Shown in pieces: positions 33,157 to 42,406 of a DNA stretch of 64,000 nucleotides (position 1 is the stretch's first letter; the number at the start of each line of letters is the position of its first letter). A program made the position numbers and the translations under genes. The stretch comes from Pseudomonas sp. BCA17. GTDB lineage: Bacteria; Pseudomonadota; Gammaproteobacteria; Pseudomonadales; Pseudomonadaceae. The notes under the pieces were generated by a model. The model saw only the letters and a list, made by a program, of their open reading frames with translations. It was not told the origin of the DNA and did not search any database. The stretch lies in contig NZ_SGWI01000002.1 in NCBI RefSeq assembly GCF_004519405.1, forward strand, positions 310,001 through 374,000, given 5' to 3'.

Positions 33157-35577
33157 ATGAGCGACCAGCAAGCCTTCCCTGATTACGATATCAACGACTA
33201 CGCCGACCCCGAAAACGCTGAAACACCGTCGTCCAACACCGGCCTGGCCCTGCCTGGGCAGAACCTGCCGGACAAGGTCTACATCATCCCGATCCATAAC
33301 CGGCCGTTCTTCCCGGCGCAGGTGTTGCCGGTGATCGTCAATGAAGAGCCGTGGGCCGAAACCCTGGAGCTGGTGAGCAAATCCGAGCACCACTCACTGG
33401 CCCTGTTTTTCATGGATACGCCGCCCGAAGATCCACGTCATTTCGATACCTCCAGCCTGCCGCTGTACGGCACCCTGGTGAAGGTGCATCACGCCAGCCG
33501 CGAGAACGGCAAGCTGCAGTTCGTCGCCCAGGGCCTGACCCGCGTGCGCATCAAGACCTGGCTCAAGCACCACCGCCCACCGTACCTGGTGGAAGTTGAA
33601 TACCCCCACCAGCCCAGCGAGCCGACCGACGAGGTCAAGGCCTATGGCATGGCGCTGATCAATGCGATCAAGGAGCTGTTGCCGCTCAACCCGCTGTACA
33701 GCGAAGAGCTGAAGAACTACCTCAACCGCTTCAGCCCCAACGACCCATCGCCACTGACCGACTTCGCCGCTGCGCTGACCTCGGCCACCGGTAACGAACT
33801 GCAGGAAGTGCTGGACTGCGTGCCCATGCTTAAACGCATGGAAAAAGTGCTGCCGATGCTGCGTAAAGAAGTGGAAGTCGCACGCCTGCAGAAAGAGCTT
33901 TCTGCCGAAGTGAACCGCAAGATCGGCGAGCACCAGCGCGAGTTCTTCCTCAAGGAGCAGCTCAAGGTCATCCAGCAGGAACTGGGGCTGACCAAAGATG
34001 ACCGCAGTGCCGACGTCGAGCAGTTCGAGCAGCGCCTGGAGGGCAAGGTGTTGCCGGCCCAGGCCCAGAAACGCATCAGCGAAGAAATGAACAAGCTGTC
34101 GATCCTGGAAACCGGCTCGCCGGAATACGCCGTCACGCGTAACTACCTCGACTGGGCGACGTCGGTGCCATGGGGCGTGTATGGCGAGGACAAGCTCGAC
34201 CTGAAACACGCGCGCAAGGTGCTGGATAAGCACCATGCGGGCCTGGATGACATCAAGAGCCGTATCCTCGAATTCCTCGCGGTGGGTGCCTACAAAGGCG
34301 AAGTCGCCGGCTCCATCGTGCTGCTGGTCGGCCCGCCGGGCGTGGGCAAGACCAGTGTGGGCAAATCCATCGCCGAATCCCTGGGCCGGCCGTTCTACCG
34401 CTTCAGCGTCGGCGGCATGCGTGACGAGGCCGAGATCAAGGGCCACCGCCGTACCTACATCGGTGCCCTGCCGGGCAAGCTCGTGCAGGCATTGAAAGAT
34501 GTGGAGGTGATGAACCCGGTGATCATGCTCGACGAGATCGACAAGATGGGCCAGAGCTTCCAGGGCGATCCGGCTTCAGCCCTGCTGGAGACCCTCGACC
34601 CGGAGCAGAACGTCGAATTCCTCGACCACTACCTGGACCTGCGCCTGGACCTGTCCAAGGTGTTGTTCGTGTGCACCGCCAACACCCTGGACTCGATCCC
34701 CGGCCCCTTGCTGGACCGGATGGAAGTAATCCGCCTGTCGGGTTATATCACCGAAGAAAAAGTCGCCATCGCCAAGCGCCACCTGTGGCCCAAGCAGTTG
34801 GAAAAAGCCGGCGTGGCAAAAAACAGCCTGACCATCAGCGACGGCGCACTGCGCGCGTTGATCGACGGTTATGCGCGAGAAGCCGGGGTGCGCCAGCTGG
34901 AAAAACAGCTGGGCAAACTGGTGCGCAAGGCGGTGGTCAAGCTTCTGGACAAGCCGGATTCGGTGATCAAGATCGGTAACAAGGACCTGGAAAGCTCCCT
35001 GGGCATGCCGGTGTTCCGTAACGAGCAAGTGCTGTCCGGCACCGGGGTGATCACCGGGCTGGCCTGGACCAGCATGGGCGGCGCGACCTTGCCGATCGAG
35101 GCGACACGTATCCACACGCTCAATCGCGGCTTCAAGCTCACCGGGCAATTGGGTGAAGTGATGAAGGAATCCGCGGAAATCGCCTACAGCTACATCAGTT
35201 CGAACCTGAAGTCGTTTGGCGGTGACCCGAAGTTCTTCGACGAAGCCTTCGTGCACCTGCACGTACCGGAAGGCGCCACACCGAAAGATGGCCCGAGCGC
35301 CGGCGTGACCATGGCCAGTGCGCTGTTGTCGCTGGCGCGTAACCAGCCACCGAAAAAAGGCGTGGCGATGACGGGTGAGCTGACGTTGACCGGGCACGTG
35401 CTGCCGATTGGCGGGGTGCGCGAAAAGGTTATCGCGGCGCGGCGTCAGAAGATCCATGAACTGATCCTGCCGGAGCCGAATCGCGGAAGCTTTGAAGAAC
35501 TGCCGGAGTATTTGAAGGAAGGCATGACCGTGCACTTTGCCAAGCGCTTTGCGGATGTGGCGAAGGTGCTGTTCTGA
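33157..35577 (+). CDS. lon: Lon-type ATP-dependent serine protease (AsrA-like paralogue)
   Basis: This 806-residue Lon protease has an N-terminal substrate-binding domain (VYIIPIHNRPFFPAQVLPVIV), an AAA+ module with Walker A GPPGVGKT at 392-399 and the sensor/lid region (GVRQLEKQLGKLVRKAVVKL), and a C-terminal protease domain with the dyad Ser714 (DGPSAGVTMA) and Lys757 (VREKVIAARR). The N terminus is extended and differs from the housekeeping Lon of Pseudomonas, which starts close to a PLLPLRDVVVYPHM block. Together with the icp and cmoAB neighbours this points to the PA0779/AsrA group, linked to heat and aminoglycoside stress. A sigma-32-type promoter upstream agrees with that. It degrades misfolded or regulatory proteins in the cytoplasm. 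Confidence 0.9.
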   Translation: MSDQQAFPDYDINDYADPENAETPSSNTGLALPGQNLPDKVYIIPIHNRPFFPAQVLPVIVNEEPWAETLELVSKSEHHSLALFFMDTPPEDPRHFDTSSLPLYGTLVKVHHASRENGKLQFVAQGLTRVRIKTWLKHHRPPYLVEVEYPHQPSEPTDEVKAYGMALINAIKELLPLNPLYSEELKNYLNRFSPNDPSPLTDFAAALTSATGNELQEVLDCVPMLKRMEKVLPMLRKEVEVARLQKELSAEVNRKIGEHQREFFLKEQLKVIQQELGLTKDDRSADVEQFEQRLEGKVLPAQAQKRISEEMNKLSILETGSPEYAVTRNYLDWATSVPWGVYGEDKLDLKHARKVLDKHHAGLDDIKSRILEFLAVGAYKGEVAGSIVLLVGPPGVGKTSVGKSIAESLGRPFYRFSVGGMRDEAEIKGHRRTYIGALPGKLVQALKDVEVMNPVIMLDEIDKMGQSFQGDPASALLETLDPEQNVEFLDHYLDLRLDLSKVLFVCTANTLDSIPGPLLDRMEVIRLSGYITEEKVAIAKRHLWPKQLEKAGVAKNSLTISDGALRALIDGYAREAGVRQLEKQLGKLVRKAVVKLLDKPDSVIKIGNKDLESSLGMPVFRNEQVLSGTGVITGLAWTSMGGATLPIEATRIHTLNRGFKLTGQLGEVMKESAEIAYSYISSNLKSFGGDPKFFDEAFVHLHVPEGATPKDGPSAGVTMASALLSLARNQPPKKGVAMTGELTLTGHVLPIGGVREKVIAARRQKIHELILPEPNRGSFEELPEYLKEGMTVHFAKRFADVAKVLF

Positions 35578-35611
35578 TAGTGATATAGCGCCTGAGCTGG
35601 CCCTTTCGTGA

Positions 35612-35678
35612 GCAAGCCCGCCCCCTATTTGACCCAGTACATCCTTTGGAATACGGCCGAATCTGGGAGCGGGCTTGC
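35612..35678. repeat. REP-like inverted repeat
   Basis: GCAAGCCCGC (35612-35621) is mirrored by GCGGGCTTGC (35669-35678) in the space between lon and the inhibitor gene. Variants of this type are common between Pseudomonas genes and may end lon transcription. Confidence 0.6.
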
Positions 35679-35774
35679 GAAGAAGCCCGTCCAACCGACA
35701 CAAAACCGCGCCTTGTCACACCTTGTCTCATCTTCGGTTATGCTCGCCGTTCGTCGTAAATGAACGGAGCCTCC

Positions 35775-36164
35775 ATGACCGCTGCCCGCCTGCTACTCCC
35801 CTTGAGCCTTGCTCTGCTCGCCGCGTGTGCCAGTGCGCCGAAGCAAAATGTCACCGTGGACAATCAGGGTGCCTGCCCGCTTCAGCTTAAATCCGGGCAA
35901 AACCTGATCCTCACCCTGCCAAGCAACCCCACCACCGGCTACCGCTGGGCCATCCAGGACTCCGCCGGCGGCGTGCTGCGCGCCCTGAGCCCGGAGGTCT
36001 ACAGCAGCGCGGAATCCGGCGTGATCGGCGGCGGCGGCCAGTCCACTTGGCGCTTCCAGGCTTTTGCAGCAGGCCAGGGCCGTCTGCGCCTGACCTCCCA
36101 GCAACCTTGGGAACCGGAAGCCGAACCCGCTGAAACGTTCGACTGCGCCATTACGGTGAACTGA
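35775..36164 (+). CDS. Chagasin-type cysteine protease inhibitor, lipoprotein (Icp)
   Basis: This 129-residue protein has a lipoprotein signal peptide (LLAAC, lipid-modified Cys18). The chagasin/ICP family motifs are present: NPTTGY at 51-56, GGGG at 85-88 and a PWEP loop at about 111-114. Together these form the three loops that insert into the active site of papain-like proteases. In P. aeruginosa the gene next to asrA (PA0778) is icp, so position agrees. Its target in the envelope or in competing organisms is unknown. The start at 35775 is preferred over the ATG at 35760 because GGAG lies five bases before it and it starts the signal peptide. The gene ends one base before the next gene begins. 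Confidence 0.85.
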   Translation: MTAARLLLPLSLALLAACASAPKQNVTVDNQGACPLQLKSGQNLILTLPSNPTTGYRWAIQDSAGGVLRALSPEVYSSAESGVIGGGGQSTWRFQAFAAGQGRLRLTSQQPWEPEAEPAETFDCAITVN

Positions 36165-36165
36165 T

Positions 36166-36822
36166 ATGCCATGGCTGATTCTTGCGCTGATGGGCGCCGG
36201 CACCTTTATCTACGGCTTGACCACCCACGCGACGTTATTGTGCCTGCTGGTCAAACCCATGCCGGTGCTCGCACTGCTGGGCTGGCTGCATGATGCGCCG
36301 CCCACCGACTATCGACGCTGGATCAGCCTGGGGCTGATTTTTTCCCTGGTGGGCGATGTGTTGCTCGCCTGGCCGGGCGACTTGTTTATCTTTGGCCTCG
36401 GCGCGTTTCTATTCGCGCACCTGGCGTATCTCAAGGCCTATTTCAGCGATTGCCGCCGCTTGGCGCTGCTGCCGTTGATCTTGGCGCTGGGTGTGGGGGT
36501 TGTGTTGTTGAGCATCCTGATTGCCCACGGTCTGGGGGAGTTGCTGATACCGGTGGTGGTTTACGCAACGGTGATCAGCGCCATGCTCTGGCGTGCACTG
36601 GCACGCCTGGGCAGCGACGTGCCGAAACGCTCGGCACTGCTGGCAGCAGCAGGGGCGGTGTCATTTGTGTTTTCCGATACGCTGATTGGCATCAATCGGT
36701 TCGTCGTGTCGTTTGAGGCGGCGCCGTATCTGTTGATCGTCACTTACTGGCTTGGCCAGTGGGGCATCACGGCATCGGCTTTCCATCAGACAACCCGCGC
36801 ACACGAGGGCCAACTTGGCTAA
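36166..36822 (+). CDS. Lysoplasmalogenase-family (YhhN/TMEM86) membrane protein
   Basis: This 218-residue protein has about eight hydrophobic helices and the YhhN-family blocks KPMPVLALL, ALIFSLVGDVLLAWP-like GLIFSLVGDVLLAWPGDLFIFGLGAFLFAH in segments, and SFVFSDTLIGINRF. Animal members cleave the vinyl-ether bond of lysoplasmalogens; the conserved Asp residues in GDVLLA and SDTLI are the likely active-site pair. In bacteria the true substrate is uncertain. It starts one base after the icp stop, so the two are co-translated or nearly so, and is followed by cmoA after 36 bases. Confidence 0.82.
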   Translation: MPWLILALMGAGTFIYGLTTHATLLCLLVKPMPVLALLGWLHDAPPTDYRRWISLGLIFSLVGDVLLAWPGDLFIFGLGAFLFAHLAYLKAYFSDCRRLALLPLILALGVGVVLLSILIAHGLGELLIPVVVYATVISAMLWRALARLGSDVPKRSALLAAAGAVSFVFSDTLIGINRFVVSFEAAPYLLIVTYWLGQWGITASAFHQTTRAHEGQLG

Positions 36823-36858
36823 AATGCCGGCCTTTCCCCTATCGTCGCCGGAACAACC

Positions 36859-37602
36859 GTGAGCAAAGAACCCGATCGCCTATTCGCCCAGCCCCTGCCC
36901 CAGGTGCCGGACTTCGCCTTCAACGAGGACGTGGTGCGGGTGTTCCCGGACATGATCAAGCGCTCGGTACCGGGTTACCCGACCATCGTCGAAAACCTCG
37001 GCGTGCTCGCCGCGCAGTTTGCCCAACCCAATAGTGTGCTCTACGACCTGGGCGCTTCCCTCGGAGCGGTGACCCAGGCCCTGCGCCGCCATGTGCGCAC
37101 CGACGGTTGCCGGGTGATCGCTGTGGATAACTCGGCGGCAATGGTCGAGCGCTGCCGCGAATACCTCAATGGCCAGGACTCGATGTTCCAGGAACTGCTG
37201 CCGGTTGAAGTCATCGACGGCGATATCCTCGCGCTGCAGTTCCAGCCGGCCTCGGTGGTGGCGTTGAACTTCACCCTGCAATTTATCGACCCCGCCGAAC
37301 GCCTGGCCCTGCTCACGCGCATCCGCCAGTCGCTGCTGCCGGGCGGCGCGCTGATCCTTTCAGAAAAGCTGCGCTTCAACGATCCTGAAGAACATGCGTT
37401 GCTCACCGACCTGCACATCGCGTTCAAACGCGCCAACGGCTATAGCGAACTGGAAATTGCCCAGAAGCGCAGCGCCATCGAAAACGTCATGAAGCCCGAC
37501 AGCCTCGAAGAACACCGCGAACGCCTGCTGGCCGCCGGGTTCTCGAAAGTCGTGCCGTGGTTCCAGTGTCTTAACTTTGCCTCGTTGATTGCCTTGCCAT
37601 GA
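36859..37602 (+). CDS. cmoA: Carboxy-S-adenosylmethionine synthase CmoA
   Basis: This 247-residue enzyme makes carboxy-SAM from SAM and prephenate, the donor that CmoB uses to modify U34 in tRNA to 5-oxyacetyluridine. The Rossmann motif [35 protein letters not shown], and the tail [18 protein letters not shown]...LSEKL are characteristic of CmoA. The start codon is GTG at 36859, giving [25 protein letters not shown], the usual N terminus of the family. It overlaps cmoB by four bases, and both act in the same two-step pathway. Confidence 0.93.
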   Translation: MSKEPDRLFAQPLPQVPDFAFNEDVVRVFPDMIKRSVPGYPTIVENLGVLAAQFAQPNSVLYDLGASLGAVTQALRRHVRTDGCRVIAVDNSAAMVERCREYLNGQDSMFQELLPVEVIDGDILALQFQPASVVALNFTLQFIDPAERLALLTRIRQSLLPGGALILSEKLRFNDPEEHALLTDLHIAFKRANGYSELEIAQKRSAIENVMKPDSLEEHRERLLAAGFSKVVPWFQCLNFASLIALP

Positions 37603-38555
37603 TTGATCTGTCCTCCCTCGCCCGCCATCTGGTCGGCACTCCCCTGGCCGTGTGGGCCCAGGGCCTGCAAGCGCAACTCGATAGCAAGATGGAAAAGGGT
37701 CATGGCGACCTGGAGCGTTGGCAGAGCGCATTGGATGCGTTGCCTGCCATCCAGCCCAGCGAAGTGGATTTGCTCAATGGCCTGACGCTCGACACCGACT
37801 GCGACGACGCCACCCGTGCGCAGATGCGCACCGCGTTGATGGGCTTGAGCCCATGGCGCAAAGGCCCGTTCCATCTGTTCGGCGTGCATGTGGACACCGA
37901 ATGGCGTTCTGACTGGAAGTGGTCGCGGGTTGCACCGCACCTGAATCTGAAAGGCAAGCGCATCCTCGATGTCGGCTGCGGCAACGGTTACTACATGTGG
38001 CGCATGCTCGGTGCCGGGGCCGACAGCGTAATAGGCGTGGATCCCAACTGGTTGTTCTTCTGCCAATTCCAAGCGGTGCAGCGTTACTTGTCCGAACCCA
38101 AAGCGTGGCATCTGCCCTTCCCGTTCGAGGACCTGCCGGCGAATCTGGAAGGCTTCGACACGGTGTTCTCCATGGGTGTGTTTTATCACCGCCGCTCGCC
38201 GATCGAGCATTTGCTGGCGCTGAAGGACACCTTGGTCAAAGGCGGTGAATTGGTCCTGGAGACCCTGGTGGTGGAAGGCGATCAGCAGCAGGTGCTGGTG
38301 CCGGAAGATCGCTACGCGCAGATGCGCAACGTCTGGTTCCTGCCATCGGTACCGGCATTGATGCTGTGGTTGCGACGTGCCGGGTTCACTGATGTGCGCT
38401 GTGTGGATGTCAGCGTGACCACCGTGGAGGAACAGCGCGGGACGGAGTGGATGAAGTATCAGTCGTTGAGTGATTTCCTCGATCCGCAGGATCACAGCAA
38501 GACCATCGAAGGGCTGCCTGCGCCGATGCGCGCGGTAATCATCGCCAGGAAGTAA
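37599..38555 (+). CDS. cmoB: tRNA U34 carboxymethyltransferase CmoB
   Basis: This 318-residue enzyme transfers the carboxymethyl group from carboxy-SAM to 5-hydroxyuridine at the wobble position of several tRNAs, widening codon recognition. The sequence has the CmoB blocks [23 protein letters not shown] (in parts), the SAM/Cx-SAM motif [26 protein letters not shown] and [16 protein letters not shown]. Its ATG lies inside the end of cmoA (ATGA overlap). Length matches the family (about 320 residues). Confidence 0.94.
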   Translation: MIDLSSLARHLVGTPLAVWAQGLQAQLDSKMEKGHGDLERWQSALDALPAIQPSEVDLLNGLTLDTDCDDATRAQMRTALMGLSPWRKGPFHLFGVHVDTEWRSDWKWSRVAPHLNLKGKRILDVGCGNGYYMWRMLGAGADSVIGVDPNWLFFCQFQAVQRYLSEPKAWHLPFPFEDLPANLEGFDTVFSMGVFYHRRSPIEHLLALKDTLVKGGELVLETLVVEGDQQQVLVPEDRYAQMRNVWFLPSVPALMLWLRRAGFTDVRCVDVSVTTVEEQRGTEWMKYQSLSDFLDPQDHSKTIEGLPAPMRAVIIARK

Positions 38556-38586
38556 GCCCGGCCCGCTTGAATAACTGAAGACCGAC

Positions 38587-38615
38587 ATGTGCAGGGGGCT
38601 TGCTCCCTTCCACAT
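38587..38615. repeat. REP-like hairpin between cmoB and tadA
   Basis: ATGTG...CACAT encloses GGGGGCTTGCTCCC, a short REP variant between two converging genes. It may act as a terminator in both directions. Confidence 0.6.
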
Positions 38616-38632
38616 TAGACTTCAGGTATCGG

Positions 38633-39130
38633 CTAAATCTGAGGTTTGGCCCGGCGGGCCTTGAAGAATTCGCTGAGCACGGTACCGCACTCCTCCGCCA
38701 ACACCCCACCTTCAAACAACACTCGATGATTCAAAAAGCCCTGGGTAAAAAACTGCCCCTGGCTTTGCACGATTCCCGCCTTGGGTTCCAGCGCACCGTA
38801 CACCACCCGCGCAATGCGTGAATGCACGATCAGGCCGGCGCACATGCTGCATGGCTCCAGGGTCACATACAGGGTGCTGCCGACCAGCCGATAGTTGCTG
38901 ATCGCCCGCGCAGCGGCGCGGATGGCGACCATTTCGGCGTGGGCACTGGGGTCGTTGCCGCTGATGGGGCAGTTGAAACCGCGACCGATGACTTCACCGT
39001 CCTGCACCAGCACCGCGCCTACCGGCACCTCACCCAGTGCTGCGCCTTGAGCGGCGAGGGCCAGGGCCTCGCGCATGAAGTCCTGGTCGCGGCTGCGGTC
39101 GATAATCGCTGCGGGGCGAATCTGGCGCAT
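38633..39130 (-). CDS. tadA: tRNA-adenosine(34) deaminase TadA
   Basis: This 165-residue enzyme deaminates adenosine 34 to inosine in tRNA-Arg(ACG). It has the zinc-binding deaminase motifs HAE (His64, Glu66) and PCSMC (Cys94, Cys97). The start ATG at 39130 shares one base with the stop codon of the multicopper oxidase gene (TAATG), so translation of TadA, an essential enzyme in most bacteria, is probably coupled to that gene. The frame is open further upstream but lies inside the oxidase gene. Confidence 0.92.
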   Translation of the reverse strand: MRQIRPAAIIDRSRDQDFMREALALAAQGAALGEVPVGAVLVQDGEVIGRGFNCPISGNDPSAHAEMVAIRAAARAISNYRLVGSTLYVTLEPCSMCAGLIVHSRIARVVYGALEPKAGIVQSQGQFFTQGFLNHRVLFEGGVLAEECGTVLSEFFKARRAKPQI

Positions 39131-40506
39131 TACGCCACCTCGATAGCGGCCATCAGGCCGGTTTCCATGTGGTCGATCACGTGGCAGTGGAACATCCACA
39201 CACCCGGGTTATCCGCCACCAATGCCACACGGGCACGCTCATTCTTGCCTAGCAGGTAGGTGTCGGTGAAGTATGGGATCACCTTGTGGCGGTTCGAAGC
39301 GATCACCTTGAAGCTCATGCCGTGCAGGTGGATCGGGTGCTGGTACTGGGTCATGTTCTTCAATTCAAAAATGTAGCTCTTGCCCTTTTCCAACTTGGCA
39401 ATCGGGCGGTCGGCGCAGGTCTTGTCGGTGATGTCCCAGGCCTTGCCGTTGATCTGCCACAAGCTCGGTGGTTTACCGTCATCCACCGACACGGTGCCAA
39501 CCCACTCGAAATTGAAGTTGAGTTTCTCAGCGTTGGCCAGGTCCGGCTCGCTGATCGGGTTGGCAGGCAAGGCCGGTGGCCACTCGGTCGGCGCGTCGGT
39601 GTTGGCCACCGAGCGGAAGGTGCCGAGGCGCACCGGGCCGTTGCGGATGGACAGTTCTTCACCCGCCGCAGGCGCCTTGATCGCCAGGCAAATCCGCATA
39701 CCAGGACCCAGCCAGTACTCCTTGCCCAGCGGGCGCGGCTCGATGGGGTTGCCGTCCAGCGCGTAGATCTGCGCTTCGGCATCGGGAATATTGAGCCGGT
39801 AGGTCAGGGTGTTATCAAGATTGAGCAAGCGCACGCGGGTGATCTGCCCCGCCGGCAAATCGATCACCGCCTGGGCTACGCCATTGATGGTCGACAAGCG
39901 CCCGGCAGTGCCGCCGCGCGCCGCCTCACGCGGCACGCTGAAGGCAACAAAGGCACCCTCTTCGTCTACGTGCCAGCTTTTCAGGCTCAGGGTGCGTTCG
40001 TGCTTGAAGCCGGTGGGCTCGCGTTCTTCGATGATCAAGGGGCCGACCAGGCCACGGCCGAGTTCTTCGCTGCTGTTCACGTGGGGGTGGTACCAGTAGC
40101 TGCCGGCGTCGGGTACGCGGAATTTGTAGTCGAAGTATTCACCCGGCAACACCGGCAGCTGAGACACGTACGGCACGCCGTCCATTTCCAGCGGCAGGCG
40201 AATGCCATGCCAGTGGATGGTGGTAGCGACCGGCAGGTGGTTGATAAAGCGCACCCGCAGCCATTCGCCCTGGCGCACGCGCAACTCGGTGCCCGGTGCC
40301 GAAGGGCCGAACGCCCAGGCTTGGGTCTTGTGCCCCGGTACCAGTTCCACGTCCAGGGGCGCTGCGATCAGCTCGTAGTCGTGCCCTGCCTCAGCCTCGG
40401 CGACTTTCCCCAGCCAGTAGCGGTAGGCGCCACCGGCGCCCACACCGACTACGGCCAGGCCTGCAAGGCCACCCAGGATTTGTCGACGGGAAAAGGATCG
40501 GGACAC
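39130..40506 (-). CDS. Multicopper oxidase with Tat signal
   Basis: This protein of about 458 residues is a periplasmic multicopper oxidase (laccase/CueO-like). The N terminus SRSFSRRQILGGLAGLAVVGVGAGGA is a twin-arginine export signal. Copper-site motifs are HWHG, WYHPH, HPIHLHG and FHCHVIDHMETGLM, which give the type 1 and the trinuclear sites. No Met-rich loop as in CueO is evident, so a role limited to copper tolerance is not certain. The start chosen is GTG 40506, which has GAGG five bases upstream and begins directly before the Tat signal; the frame reaches 40563. It is translationally coupled to tadA. Confidence 0.87.
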   Translation of the reverse strand: MSRSFSRRQILGGLAGLAVVGVGAGGAYRYWLGKVAEAEAGHDYELIAAPLDVELVPGHKTQAWAFGPSAPGTELRVRQGEWLRVRFINHLPVATTIHWHGIRLPLEMDGVPYVSQLPVLPGEYFDYKFRVPDAGSYWYHPHVNSSEELGRGLVGPLIIEEREPTGFKHERTLSLKSWHVDEEGAFVAFSVPREAARGGTAGRLSTINGVAQAVIDLPAGQITRVRLLNLDNTLTYRLNIPDAEAQIYALDGNPIEPRPLGKEYWLGPGMRICLAIKAPAAGEELSIRNGPVRLGTFRSVANTDAPTEWPPALPANPISEPDLANAEKLNFNFEWVGTVSVDDGKPPSLWQINGKAWDITDKTCADRPIAKLEKGKSYIFELKNMTQYQHPIHLHGMSFKVIASNRHKVIPYFTDTYLLGKNERARVALVADNPGVWMFHCHVIDHMETGLMAAIEVA

Positions 40507-40621
40507 AACAACCTCACGTATCTGCCACAGGCCAGGGGCCTGCAAAGGGCAGATACGATACACCTGCAGGGTCTAAACAGTAAGACTTCGCATTGCCGCA
40601 TGGCCGAAACGCGGGTGAAAC

Positions 40622-40723
40622 CTGTAGGAGCGAGCTTGCTCGCGAAAGACCCGAGGACAACTCGGGGAGCTAGACTTCCCGCGTCATCGTTAACGACCTT
40701 CGCGAGCAAGCTCGCTCCTACAG
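40622..40723. repeat. Inverted REP pair (GTAGGAGCGAGC type)
   Basis: CTGTAGGAGCGAGCTTGCTCGCGAA at the left is mirrored by TTCGCGAGCAAGCTCGCTCC-TACAG at the right. It lies between pdxJ and the oxidase gene and belongs to a second REP type in this genome. Confidence 0.85.
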
Positions 40724-40735
40724 GGTGATCGGCGG

Positions 40736-41479
40736 TCAGGCCTTGGCGGCGCCCAGGATCAAGGCTTTCATCTCGGCCACGGCACCCTTGAAGCCGACGA
40801 ACAGCGCATGGGCCACCAGGGCGTGGCCGATGTTCAACTCGTTGATGCCCTTGATTGCGGCCACCGCTTCGACGTTGTGGTAGTGCAGGCCGTGGCCGGC
40901 GTTGACGATCAGACCTTCCTTGAGGCCGCAGCTCACGCCGTCAATGATGCGTTGCAGTTCGTCGGCCACTTCGGTCGGCGTGGTGGCATCGGCATAACGG
41001 CCGGTGTGCAGTTCGATCGCCGGTGCACCCACACGCCGTGAGGCTTCGATCTGGCGCTCGTCGGCGTCGATGAACAGTGAGACTTCGCTGCCGATCTTCG
41101 ACAGGCGCTCCACGGCAGCCTTGATCCGTGCTTCCTGGCCGGCCACGTCGAGGCCACCTTCGGTGGTCAGTTCCTGGCGGGTTTCCGGCACCAGGCAGAT
41201 GTGCGCCGGACGGATGCGTTCGGCGAACTGCATCATTTCTTCGGTGACGCCCATTTCGAAGTTCATGCGGGTTTGCAGCACGTCCTTGAGCACCAGCACG
41301 TCACGCTCCTGGATATGACGGCGGTCTTCGCGCAGGTGCACGGTGATGCCGTCGGCGCCCGCTTCTTCAGCGTCCAGCGCGGCCTTGACCGGGTCAGGGT
41401 AACGGGTGCCCCGGGCCTGGCGCAGAGTGGCGACGTGGTCGATGTTGACGCCAAGAAGAATGCGGTTGCTGGTGGTCAC
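40736..41479 (-). CDS. pdxJ: Pyridoxine 5'-phosphate synthase PdxJ
   Basis: This 247-residue enzyme condenses 1-deoxyxylulose 5-phosphate with 3-amino-2-oxopropyl phosphate to pyridoxine 5'-phosphate (vitamin B6). The N terminus [25 protein letters not shown], the [13 protein letters not shown] block and [12 protein letters not shown] near the C terminus are family signatures. It starts with GTG at 41479, preceded by AGGAG at eight bases. As in other Pseudomonas it lies downstream of recO and is the last gene of the lepA-to-pdxJ group. Confidence 0.95.
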   Translation of the reverse strand: MTTSNRILLGVNIDHVATLRQARGTRYPDPVKAALDAEEAGADGITVHLREDRRHIQERDVLVLKDVLQTRMNFEMGVTEEMMQFAERIRPAHICLVPETRQELTTEGGLDVAGQEARIKAAVERLSKIGSEVSLFIDADERQIEASRRVGAPAIELHTGRYADATTPTEVADELQRIIDGVSCGLKEGLIVNAGHGLHYHNVEAVAAIKGINELNIGHALVAHALFVGFKGAVAEMKALILGAAKA

Positions 41480-41530
41480 GGAAGCGCTCCTGAAAAGGGA
41501 AAGAAACGCCGCACAGCATACACGGGGTTG

Positions 41531-42214
41531 TCAGGGCTTTCGAAACAACTCGCGACTGACCAGTGGCCGTCCACCCAGGTGCACGGCCAGGGCCTGGCGC
41601 ATCAGGCGCTTGGCCGCAGACAAGGCGCCGGGGGCGCTCCAGTCGGCTTCGCTCATGGCCAGCAGTTCGGTGCCCTGAAACAGACCGGGTTGCAGCAGGT
41701 ACACACGCTCAAGGCCGGCGTCGACTTGCAGGCGGTACATGCCGTCGGCGGCAATGGGTTCTCCGTGCAGGTCGTTGGCGAGTGCAAAGCCGTAGCCCAG
41801 GTCGTCGAGCAGACGCCATTCGAAGGCGCGCAGCAGCGGCTCGAGGGGACGCCCTTCGCCGAGCGCCAATAAGGTCGCGGCATAGTGATCGAAGACCGTC
41901 GGGTGCGGGTCTTCAGCGGGCAGCAGGCGGATCAGCAGTTCATTGAGGTAGAGGCCGCTGAACAGCGCTTCGCCGTTGAGCCAGGCCGAGGTGCCCAGGC
42001 TCTCCATGCGGCCGACGTTCTTCAACTCGCCCTTGCCGCGAAACTCCACGTCCAGGGCCACGAATGGCCGCGCCAATGTGCCCGCCTTACCTCGTGCGCC
42101 GCGCAATACCGCGCGCAGGCGACCTTGGGGCGTGAGGAAATCCACCAGGGCGCTGGTTTCGCGGTAGGCGCGGCTGTGCAGGACGTAGGCGGGTTGGCTG
42201 GTGAGCTGGGACAT
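41531..42214 (-). CDS. recO: DNA repair protein RecO
   Basis: This 227-residue protein anneals single-stranded DNA and helps RecR load RecA at gaps (RecFOR pathway). The N-terminal OB-fold stretch [34 protein letters not shown] and the later [10 protein letters not shown] and [13 protein letters not shown] are typical of RecO. The zinc-finger cysteines of some RecO proteins are absent, as is usual in gamma-proteobacteria. It lies downstream of era, with an inverted REP pair in the gap. Confidence 0.93.
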   Translation of the reverse strand: MSQLTSQPAYVLHSRAYRETSALVDFLTPQGRLRAVLRGARGKAGTLARPFVALDVEFRGKGELKNVGRMESLGTSAWLNGEALFSGLYLNELLIRLLPAEDPHPTVFDHYAATLLALGEGRPLEPLLRAFEWRLLDDLGYGFALANDLHGEPIAADGMYRLQVDAGLERVYLLQPGLFQGTELLAMSEADWSAPGALSAAKRLMRQALAVHLGGRPLVSRELFRKP

Positions 42215-42247
42215 GAGACGGGGAATCTCTGAAGAAGGAGAGGCTTC

Positions 42248-42380
42248 TGTGGCGAGGGAGCTTGCTCCCGCTGGGCTGCGAAGCAGTCCCTTATAGCAGC
42301 CACCGAGTCATACCTGAAATAACTCGTCGACCTTGTTGGGGCCGCTTCGCGGCCCAGCGGGAGCAAGCTCACTCGCCACA
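42248..42380. repeat. Inverted REP pair between era and recO
   Basis: TGTGGCGAGGGAGCTTGCTC faces GAGCAAGCTCACTCGCCACA, with GGCCGCTTCGCGGCC in the centre. It is the same element as 18404-18509 and interrupts an otherwise compact gene group. Confidence 0.85.
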
Positions 42381-42406
42381 GCAAGCCCGCCAATCACTAC
42401 GCCCCT

